DNA from: Ferruginibacter sp.
Lineage (GTDB): Bacteria; Bacteroidota; Bacteroidia; Chitinophagales; Chitinophagaceae
Direction: 5' to 3'
Assembly (NCBI GenBank): GCA_025357775.1
Contig: JANXOQ010000511.1
Span: 1 to 5,091 of the forward strand
DNA length: 5,091 nucleotides
Positions 1-5,091 of this stretch are shown piece by piece. The notes under the pieces are model-generated. The model did no database searches. It was not told where the DNA came from and saw nothing but the letters and a program-made list of their open reading frames with translations. A program made the position numbers and the translations under genes. The stretch's first letter is position 1. Every line of letters starts with the position of its first letter.

Positions 1-1
1 A

Positions 2-238
2 ACAGTACTAGTACATTTTAAAGAAAAAGTAGAAGATAGTTTTTTTACAAGCATAGAGAAAATAAAAATATTAAGTAACGACAATAATATTTTTACACTG
101 GAATGTGCTGATGTAGAAAAAGTAAAAAAACAAATCTTACAATTGTCCATTGCACAAAATCTAAATATTTTAAGCATACAAAGCCAAAATAAAAATTTAG
201 AAGTTATTTTTAAAGAGCTTACCAACACCGAAGCATAA
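2..238 (+). CDS. gldA: C-terminal end of an ABC transporter ATP-binding protein, probably GldA (5' end outside window)
   Basis: An open frame enters from the left edge, with its first full codon at base 2, and ends at TAA 236-238, giving 78 residues. The Walker A, signature and Walker B motifs would lie upstream and are not visible, so the call rests on the tail alone. The tail resembles the C-terminal accessory region of GldA-type ATPases: a short beta-rich stretch (KIKILSNDNNIFTLEC), a helix with the pattern VKKQILQLSIAQNLNIL, then a closing QNKNLEVIFKELT that matches the usual 'sLE.iFrELT' ending. In Bacteroidetes, GldA pairs with the membrane proteins GldF and GldG in a transporter needed for gliding motility in Flavobacterium, but homologues also occur in non-gliding species. 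It could instead be another ABC-2 type exporter ATPase. Family call fairly firm; gene symbol less so. Confidence 0.62.
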   Translation, partial: TVLVHFKEKVEDSFFTSIEKIKILSNDNNIFTLECADVEKVKKQILQLSIAQNLNILSIQSQNKNLEVIFKELTNTEA

Positions 239-278
239 TAATCCTTGTTTTTAGTTTCTCAACATAAAAACTTAAAAC

Positions 279-647
279 ATGAAATTTACAAAACACATTC
301 CAGCAATTTTATTAGGCATACTATTTGTAGCTTTTGGGCTAGCATATTTTTTTAAATTAATGCCTGAGCCAAAAGATTTAAACACTAATGAAGTTAGCTT
401 TATGACACTTTTTGCTGGTACAGGTTATTTAAAATTTGTAAAAGTATTGGAAGTAGTATTTGGTATTTTGCTGCTAATTCCAAAAACCAGGTCTTTAGGC
501 TTATTATTAATAGCACCAATAATTGTAAATATAGTTTGCTACGAAGCCTTTATTCATAATGGTTTTTCAATAGGAGCAGCACTAATTATTTTAAATGCTT
601 TGGGTATTTATTTAAATAAAGATAAATATGCAAGTATTTTAAGTTAA
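279..647 (+). CDS. DoxX-like small integral membrane protein
   Basis: This 122-residue protein is almost entirely hydrophobic and shows four likely membrane helices, near residues 7-26, 49-67, 70-88 and 96-112. The second helix carries KVLEVVFGILLLIPKTR, the 'K.lE...GilLl' pattern typical of DoxX/DoxD-like proteins. The third, with APIIVNIVCYEAFIH, also fits that family, and the length is normal for it. The biochemical role of most DoxX-like proteins is unknown. Some relatives belong to thiosulfate:quinone oxidoreductase or to redox-linked membrane complexes, but nothing here supports that specific role. The ATG at 279 sits directly before a lysine-containing first helix and follows an A-rich leader (aaaacttaaaac), as is usual in Bacteroidetes. 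The 40-base gap after the upstream ATPase contains no clear promoter or terminator, so co-transcription is possible. Confidence 0.75.
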   Translation: MKFTKHIPAILLGILFVAFGLAYFFKLMPEPKDLNTNEVSFMTLFAGTGYLKFVKVLEVVFGILLLIPKTRSLGLLLIAPIIVNIVCYEAFIHNGFSIGAALIILNALGIYLNKDKYASILS

Positions 648-806
648 TCAATTATTTTTAACAGGAGAACTTGAGTTGCATTTTTAGAATGTATATCAAG
701 ATATAGTGGTGCGAATTAATTATTACAATTTGGCATGTAACTTTTAATATTGAAGAAGATATTTGCCTTCTAAATAGCTGTTCCAATAATTACTTTACCT
801 ACTATT

Positions 807-837
807 ATTGTTTTATTAAAGGCATAAAATAATTTCG
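807..837 (+). promoter_or_regulatory. Candidate Bacteroidetes-type promoter upstream of gcvT
   Basis: ATTG at 807-810 is followed, after 19 bases, by TAATTTCG at 830-837. This resembles the Bacteroidetes primary sigma factor pattern, a TTTG-like -33 box and a TAnnTTTG -7 box spaced 19-21 bases apart. The -7 box has one mismatch (C for T). The predicted start, around 844, would give a leader of roughly 55 bases before the gcvT ATG at 901. In AT-rich DNA such matches arise by chance fairly often, so this is only a candidate. The rest of the 648-900 gap shows no glycine riboswitch-like fold and no convincing gene. Confidence 0.35.
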
Positions 838-874
838 TATTTATTTTGAAGTAAAAATATGCTGATTTTATATT

Positions 875-882
875 TACATTTG
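875..882 (+). promoter_or_regulatory. Perfect TAnnTTTG -7 element just before gcvT
   Basis: TACATTTG matches the Bacteroidetes -7 consensus TAnnTTTG exactly and would place transcription start near 889, about 12 bases before the ATG at 901. No TTTG or TTG occurs at the expected 19-21 base spacing: the nearest, ending at 848, is 26 bases away. This makes it weaker than its perfect -7 match suggests. If used, it would exclude the upstream in-frame ATG at 859 as a start codon. It is an alternative or second promoter to the element at 807-837. Confidence 0.3.
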
Positions 883-900
883 CTGATACAAAACAATAAA

Positions 901-1986
901 ATGATAAATACGCCTTTTACCGAAAAACACATTGCTCTTGGTGCAAAAATGGCTGAATTTGCAGGTTTTAATATGCCCATTTCTTATAAGGGCATTAATG
1001 AAGAACATGCTGCCGTACGCAACAATGCAGGCGTTTTTGATGTGAGCCACATGGGAGAGTTTATTATAAAAGGAGAATATGCACTTGAATTGATTCAACG
1101 TATAACCACCAACGATGCAAGCAAGCTTATTGCTGGCAAAGCACAATATAGTTGTATGCCAAATAACGATGGTGGAATTGTGGATGACTTATTGGTGTAC
1201 TGTATTGAAGAAAATAATACATACATGCTTGTGGTGAATGCAGGTAACATTGCAAAAGATTGGGATTGGATAACTGCACACAATACCAATAATGCGCAAA
1301 TGCAAGATATTTCTCCTGAAACTTGTTTACTTGCAATACAAGGCCCAAATGCTACAAAAATATTACAAACACTCACCGATATTGATATTCTAAATCTTAC
1401 TTATTACACATTTTCAAAAGGAAAATTTGCGGGTGTAGATAATGTGTTAATTAGCGCTACTGGTTATACTGGGAGTGGTGGAGTAGAAATTTATTTTGCT
1501 GATAAAGATGGCGCAGCTGATAAAATATGGAGTGCTATTTTTGAAACAGGTTCAGCATTAGGCATAAAACCAATTGGGCTGGGCGCAAGAGATACATTGC
1601 GTTTAGAAAAAGGATTTTGTTTATACGGAATGGATATAAATGATACTACATCTCCTATAGAGGCGGGGCTTGGTTGGATTACAAAATTTACCAAAGACTT
1701 TACCAACAAAGCATTATTTGAAAAACAAAAAGCAGAGGGACCTACAAAAAAATTGGTAGGTTTTGAATTGATAGAAAAAGGTATTGCACGCCACGATTAT
1801 GAAATTGTAGATGTAGATGGAAATTTAATTGGAAACGTAACATCTGGTACGCAAGCACCATCTCTTGGTAAAGCCATAGGAATGGGCTATGTAGCTAGCG
1901 CATACACTAGTATAGGTAGCGAAGTTTTTGTAAAAATAAGAGATAAGAATATGAGAGCAGTGGTGGTAAAAGTTCCATTTGTGTAA
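901..1986 (+). CDS. gcvT: Aminomethyltransferase, T-protein of the glycine cleavage system
   Basis: GcvT takes the aminomethyl group carried on the lipoyl arm of H-protein and, with tetrahydrofolate, releases ammonia and forms 5,10-methylene-tetrahydrofolate in the cytoplasm. The protein is complete at 361 residues, normal for the family. Visible family motifs are the N-terminal [29 protein letters not shown] near 45-54, the folate-site segment [16 protein letters not shown] at 81-96 with the conserved aspartate pair 95-96 (one being the catalytic residue), VVNAGN at 111-116, [12 protein letters not shown] at 188-199, [12 protein letters not shown] at 227-238, and the C-terminal barrel signature [18 protein letters not shown]. 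The GSGG form of the GYTG motif fits Bacteroidetes. An in-frame ATG at 859 would add 14 hydrophobic residues unlike any GcvT start, so 901 is chosen; it follows an A-rich leader (acaaaacaataaa). Genes for the P- and H-proteins are not adjacent, so the system is probably split, as is common in this phylum. Confidence 0.95.
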   Translation: MINTPFTEKHIALGAKMAEFAGFNMPISYKGINEEHAAVRNNAGVFDVSHMGEFIIKGEYALELIQRITTNDASKLIAGKAQYSCMPNNDGGIVDDLLVYCIEENNTYMLVVNAGNIAKDWDWITAHNTNNAQMQDISPETCLLAIQGPNATKILQTLTDIDILNLTYYTFSKGKFAGVDNVLISATGYTGSGGVEIYFADKDGAADKIWSAIFETGSALGIKPIGLGARDTLRLEKGFCLYGMDINDTTSPIEAGLGWITKFTKDFTNKALFEKQKAEGPTKKLVGFELIEKGIARHDYEIVDVDGNLIGNVTSGTQAPSLGKAIGMGYVASAYTSIGSEVFVKIRDKNMRAVVVKVPFV

Positions 1987-2123
1987 AAAATTATTATAAC
2001 CTGTCTTGTACTTTTTAAAATGCCTAATTCTTTTACATTAATACAAAATAAAAATGGCATTAGTATGTATTCTTCGGCTTCAGCAATATACGCTAGTATT
2101 TGATGTTTTCATTTTAAGTTAAA

Positions 2124-2639
2124 ATGCATCATAAAAAAATGGCATTCTTCAAAATTGAAACCTTTGTAAGCAGTACCCCCGAAGTTGTTTTAAACCTTAG
2201 TTGAAGTATAGATTTGCACTTCATTTATACAAGCAAAACAAAGGAAAAAGCTAATGCAAGTGTTGCTGCAAGGTTAATAAATCTAGATGAAAGCGTTACT
2301 TCGCAAGCAAAATACCTTTTTTAAAAACGCACTTACGCTTCTAAAAGTATTACTTATAATTACCCATTTTTTACAGATGAAATGCAAAAAAGAGATTTAA
2401 AAAGATTTTCTTTCTTATATATTTTTGAATTATTGGCAGTTTGAATTTTAATGACTGATAATGTTTATTTAAAAGCCCTTTTTGGCGTACTAAGAAAATT
2501 CGTACATTGGTTGTTTCTCAAAAATAATTTTTAAAAATTTTGAACTCAGCGAAATGAGGTAATAAAAGAGTATGCGGCGAATGATAATTTGAATAAATAT
2601 TACATTCATTTTCTAAAGTTTTCTAAAGTAACTTCTTCT
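2124..2639 (+). pseudogene. Candidate decayed coding region, family not recognised
   Basis: Reading from the ATG at 2124 in one frame gives 172 codons with only five stops (TGA 2202, TAA 2322, TGA 2442, TAA 2532, TGA 2541). The intervals between them are 26, 39, 39, 29, 2 and 32 codons, ending at TAA 2640. At this base composition I would expect roughly one stop per 12 codons, about 14 in total. The conceptual product reads like protein, for example KANASVAARLINLDESVTSQ, YPFFTDEMQKRDLKRF, YLKALFGVLRKFVHWLF and EVIKEYAANDNLNKYY. All five stops can be explained by single transitions (TGG to TGA, CAA to TAA). Further in-frame TAA/TAG codons after 2640 could likewise be former glutamines, so the original frame may have reached about 2726. 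I cannot assign a family. Chance openness of non-coding DNA remains possible, since three forward and three reverse frames were effectively inspected. Confidence 0.35.
2184..2216 (+). promoter_or_regulatory. Promoter-like element inside the large gap
   Basis: GTTG at 2184-2187 precedes, by 21 bases, a perfect TAnnTTTG match (TAGATTTG, 2209-2216). The spacing lies within the 19-21 bases typical for Bacteroidetes primary promoters. It would start transcription near 2223, about 520 bases upstream of the glycosyltransferase, giving that gene an unusually long leader, or it could be a chance match inside the decayed frame. No better promoter was found directly upstream of 2744. Confidence 0.22.
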
Positions 2640-2743
2640 TAAGCCAGTAAATTATTTCTAAAAACTAACGAATAACTAATTGAAGTAACAAAAAATTAGT
2701 TAACATTGCTTTATTACTAAAATACTGAAAGCTAATAAATACA

Positions 2744-3964
2744 TTGGAAACTAAAATAAAAATTGTAAGGGTTTTTAATCGTTTTATTTTAGGCGGTCCA
2801 TCCTTAAATGTATCTTTTCTTACCAAGTTTCTCTCATCTAGTTTTGAAACAAAGCTAATTATTGGTTCAAAAGATACCGACGAGCAAGAGGCCGTTGAAC
2901 TTATAAAACGTTATGGGATAGAGTTTACGGAGGTTACAGAAATGAAAAGAGCCATAAATCTTATTGAAGATTTTAAAGCTTATAGAAAAATTAAGCAAAT
3001 TATTAAAGATGCTAATCCAAGTATCGTACATACACACGCTTCAAAACCAGGTGCCATAGGTCGTATGGCAGCTTCTAGTTGTAAGGTGCCAATTATATTA
3101 CATACATATCATGGGCATGTTTTTCATTCATATTTTGGTACAATAAAAACTTTCATTTACTTAAAAATCGAACAGTTTTTAGCAAGAAAATCTACCAGAG
3201 TAATTGCAATAAGTGAGCAGCAAAAACATGAATTAGCTACAATACATAAAATATGTAACAAAAATAAAATTGTAGTTATTCCATTGGGTTTAGATCTTGA
3301 TGCTTTTTACCAAAATCAAATTGAAAAAAGACTTGCTTTTAGGCAAAAATATAATATTGCCAATAATGAGGTAGTGATAGGTATTATTGGTAGGCTTGTA
3401 TCAATTAAAAACCATACGCTATTTATTAATGCTATAGCAATAGTTTTAAAAAAAGCTACAAATAAAATTAAAATTATTATTGTTGGTGATGGTGATGAGC
3501 GACAAAATATAATGACATTATTAACCAAATTAGATATAGAGTATAATTATTACCCAGATGATAATAATTGTAAAACAGTTACCCTTACATCATGGCTTAC
3601 AAGTATGGATGAGGTATATGCTGGTTTAGATATTGTAGCACTTAGCTCTTTAAATGAAGGCACACCAGTATCTCTCATTGAAGCTCAAGCCTCTTGCAAA
3701 CCCATTGTAACAACAAATGTAGGTGGTGTTGTAGATGTTGTATTAGAAAATAAAACAGCCTTTATTACACAATCTAACGAAGTAGGTGCTTTTGCTAATG
3801 CACTATTACGACTCGTAGAAAGCAAAGCATTAAGAGACGAAATGGGAAAAATTGGATACGACCATGTAAAAGATAAATTTGATAAATCAAGGTTAGTAAA
3901 TGATATGGAAAATTTATACAACCAGCTTTTAGCAGAAAAAGGACTTTTACATTCTAAAAAATAA
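2744..3964 (+). CDS. GT4-type (GT-B fold) glycosyltransferase with a TTG start
   Basis: This 406-residue protein is a retaining GT-B glycosyltransferase of the GT4 type, which transfers a sugar from a nucleotide-sugar donor to a growing surface glycan or lipid-linked acceptor at the cytoplasmic membrane face. The N-terminal Rossmann domain shows RVFNRFILGGPSLNV (9-23, glycine-rich loop), VHTHASKPGAIGR (95-107) and HTYHGHVFHSYF (120-131). A linker with VIAISEQQ follows at 153-160. The C-terminal domain has VIPLGLDLDAF, GIIGRLVSIKNH (213-224) with the likely diphosphate-binding Arg217 and Lys222, IIIVGDGDE (245-252), and the family EX7E pair at Glu305 and Glu313 in NEGTPVSLIEAQA. No catalytic residue appears to be missing. 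In-frame TGA at 2726 limits the start, and TTG at 2744 is the only standard start codon before the glycine loop; the next ATG would begin at residue 67 and remove that loop. GAAAG lies about 12 bases upstream of the TTG. Donor and acceptor cannot be inferred, and no other glycan genes are visible nearby. Confidence 0.9.
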   Translation: METKIKIVRVFNRFILGGPSLNVSFLTKFLSSSFETKLIIGSKDTDEQEAVELIKRYGIEFTEVTEMKRAINLIEDFKAYRKIKQIIKDANPSIVHTHASKPGAIGRMAASSCKVPIILHTYHGHVFHSYFGTIKTFIYLKIEQFLARKSTRVIAISEQQKHELATIHKICNKNKIVVIPLGLDLDAFYQNQIEKRLAFRQKYNIANNEVVIGIIGRLVSIKNHTLFINAIAIVLKKATNKIKIIIVGDGDERQNIMTLLTKLDIEYNYYPDDNNCKTVTLTSWLTSMDEVYAGLDIVALSSLNEGTPVSLIEAQASCKPIVTTNVGGVVDVVLENKTAFITQSNEVGAFANALLRLVESKALRDEMGKIGYDHVKDKFDKSRLVNDMENLYNQLLAEKGLLHSKK

Positions 3965-4020
3965 TCCGATTACTTCAATCAACTTTAATAGCACATTTAA
4001 TTATTACAAAATAATATTTT

Positions 4021-4047
4021 AAATGCTAAAGATGTAAAGCTTTTTTT
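4021..4047 (+). terminator. Weak terminator-like hairpin after the glycosyltransferase
   Basis: The arms AAATGCT (4021-4027) and AGCTTTT (4038-4044) can pair around a 10-base loop with one T-T mismatch, and a run of seven T's spans 4041-4047. Only two of the pairs are G-C, so the stem is weak, but the position, about 57 bases past the stop codon in the gap between convergent genes, is suitable. No comparable hairpin was found for the minus-strand gene that ends at 4139. Confidence 0.3.
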
Positions 4048-4138
4048 GTTGGTAATGTTAGTTGGTATATTGATTATTCTATAACTAAATTTATTACTTT
4101 TTGAGGGACGACTTACAAGCAGTAAAATGAATCAACAT

Positions 4139-5091
4139 TTAACCCTTTGTAGAGTTTCTCACTATTAAGCTAGACTTTAAAACAGTATTAGCCTCTTTAG
4201 CACCAATTTCTTTTTTATCTACCAATTTAAATAAAATACTAGCTGCTTCCCTGCCTATTTCATATGCAGGCTGTGTAATACTAGTAAGTGATGGGTTTAA
4301 AATAGCCGCTGTTTGTAAGTTGGAATAACTTATTATTTTTACGTCTGTAGGTATTCTTAAATTTAATGCTTCGCATATTTCATAACTAGTAATAGCCAGT
4401 TCTTCTACTGAGGCAAAAATGCCATCGGCCCTATTTGATTTGCTTAAAATTTTTTCTATAAATTTTTTATTTTTCCTTTTATCATCACCACAGTAAACAA
4501 TTAATTTTTCATCTACCAATATGTCATATTTTTTTAGTGCATCTAAATACCCTAGCATTCTATTGCTTATAATAGTCAGCGTATTGGAAATAGACAAGAA
4601 CGCAATTCTTTTACAACCACTTTTTATTAAATGTTGTGTTCCAGCAAAAGCACTATTATAATCATCAGTAGTAATTTTAGGCGCATCCATTTTTTCAGGA
4701 ACTCTATCAAAAAATACCAACGGTATTCCACTATTTTTTAATTCTTCTAAATGTTTTGTTTTGGTAGTAGCCCTCGTTAGCGAAATCATAATACCATCCA
4801 CCCTTCCATTTAATAAATGTTTAGCTACATCCATTTCTTTTTTTACATCTTCATGTGTTTGGTATATGAGTACATGGTAGCCTTTTCCTTGCGCATAAGA
4901 CTCTGCACCATTAATAGCTAAAGAGAAAAAATTGTTGGCAATAGTAGGAATAATTACGGCAATCGTTTTACTTTTTTGATTTCTTAAGTTACTTGCAAAT
5001 GGGTTAGCTTGGTAGTTAAATTCCTTTGCTTTTTTTTGTACCTTTTTTTTTGTAGCAATACTAATTTCTGGGCTATCTCTCAATGCTTTTG
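4139..5091 (-). CDS. LacI/GalR-family transcriptional regulator (N-terminal end outside window)
   Basis: The frame runs from the right edge to its stop at 4139-4141, with 316 residues visible against a usual length near 340. The first visible residues, KALRDSPEIS, are the end of the LacI helix-turn-helix (usual form 'TVSkALrdspeIs'). About 20-25 residues, including most of the DNA-recognition helices, therefore lie beyond the edge, and the TTG at 5083 is an internal leucine, not a start. Counting from the first visible codon, the hinge helix is NPFASNLRNQKS (29-40), with the leucine expected to wedge into the operator. It is followed by the periplasmic-binding-protein-like effector domain: TIAVIIPTIANNFFSLAINGAE (42-63, fold entry), RVDGIMISL (96-104), GIPLVFFDR (121-129), ITTDDYNSA (139-147), CKRIAFLS (159-166), ADGIFAS (221-227), and the C-terminal NPSLTSITQPAYEIGREAA (265-283). 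Members bind operator DNA as dimers and respond to sugars or related small molecules. The effector cannot be named here, and its target operon is likely upstream, outside the window. It converges with the glycosyltransferase. Confidence 0.92.
   Translation of the reverse strand, partial: KALRDSPEISIATKKKVQKKAKEFNYQANPFASNLRNQKSKTIAVIIPTIANNFFSLAINGAESYAQGKGYHVLIYQTHEDVKKEMDVAKHLLNGRVDGIMISLTRATTKTKHLEELKNSGIPLVFFDRVPEKMDAPKITTDDYNSAFAGTQHLIKSGCKRIAFLSISNTLTIISNRMLGYLDALKKYDILVDEKLIVYCGDDKRKNKKFIEKILSKSNRADGIFASVEELAITSYEICEALNLRIPTDVKIISYSNLQTAAILNPSLTSITQPAYEIGREAASILFKLVDKKEIGAKEANTVLKSSLIVRNSTKG

Larger units (their letters stand above)
1987..2743. other. 757-base stretch without an intact gene
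   Basis: No intact coding region is convincing here on either strand. The left part (2020-2103) holds a 27-codon ATG-started frame whose product begins MPNSFTLIQNKNGI; it ends in TGA at 2101, continues open to 2166 if that stop is ignored, and has no recognised family. From 2124 a different plus-strand frame stays unusually open (see the pseudogene entry). One promoter-like pair lies at 2184-2216. I see no tRNA, rRNA, terminal inverted repeats, direct-repeat array or strong hairpin. Nothing resembling a rho-independent terminator follows gcvT, so where its transcript ends is unclear. The size is large for this compact window and fits a gene that has decayed. Confidence 0.6.

Noticed and set aside
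648..900. Possible glycine riboswitch or small gene upstream of gcvT
   Set aside because: I could not find the paired tandem-aptamer pattern or strong stems; the one inverted repeat (AGAAG...CTTCT, around 753-772) is only five pairs. The open frame around 660-720 is broken by stops within about 20 codons and has no recognised product.
874..1709. Several minus-strand open frames of 70-93 codons opposite gcvT
   Set aside because: They lie opposite a well-supported gene, overlap one another, show no family motifs and have no plausible leaders; they are shadows of gcvT codon use.
2020..2103. Resemblance of FTLIQNKNGI to the N-terminus of aldose 1-epimerases ('FTL.NKNG')
   Set aside because: Only a few residues agree, the following positions are out of register with the family pattern, and no later epimerase motif appears in any frame.
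2124..2726. Stop-codon reassignment (TGA read as Trp) to rescue the open frame in the gap
   Set aside because: The frame also contains TAA stops, and the intact genes in the window use TGG for tryptophan and contain no internal TGA, so a standard code with a decayed or non-coding region is simpler.
3316..3921. Two minus-strand open frames opposite the glycosyltransferase
   Set aside because: They sit wholly inside a gene with clear GT4 motifs and show no recognisable domain of their own.
4008..4022. Inverted repeat AAAATA-A-TATTTT near the end of the glycosyltransferase
   Set aside because: It is pure A/T with a one-base centre, which is expected by chance in this composition, and it is not followed by a T-run in a terminator-like position.

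Overview
The window is strongly AT-rich and looks like a Bacteroidetes chromosome, probably Chitinophagaceae- or Flavobacteriia-like. The evidence is a GldA-type ABC ATPase tail, a Bacteroidetes-style GcvT, A-rich leaders instead of clear Shine-Dalgarno sites, and TAnnTTTG-type promoter elements. The assignment rests on sequence style and recognised families; no search was run.

Layout from left to right: (1) the 3' end of a plus-strand ABC transporter ATPase, most likely gldA; (2) a small four-helix DoxX-like membrane protein 40 bases downstream, possibly co-transcribed; (3) a 253-base gap holding promoter-like elements; (4) gcvT, the aminomethyltransferase of the glycine cleavage system, complete at 361 residues when started at 901; (5) a 757-base stretch without an intact gene, in which one plus-strand frame stays unusually open between 2124 and 2639 but is broken by five stop codons, so it is a candidate decayed gene; (6) a complete GT4-type glycosyltransferase that appears to start with TTG; (7) a 174-base convergent gap with a weak terminator-like hairpin; (8) a minus-strand LacI-family repressor that runs off the right edge, losing most of its helix-turn-helix domain.

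The genes do not form one pathway. They are a gliding/ABC transport tail, a membrane protein, a one-carbon metabolism enzyme, a surface-glycan glycosyltransferase and a carbohydrate-type transcriptional regulator whose targets probably lie beyond the right edge. I found no RNA gene, CRISPR array, insertion sequence or convincing novel system. The items most worth a second look are the decayed frame in the large gap, the TTG start of the glycosyltransferase, and the start and promoter arrangement of gcvT.
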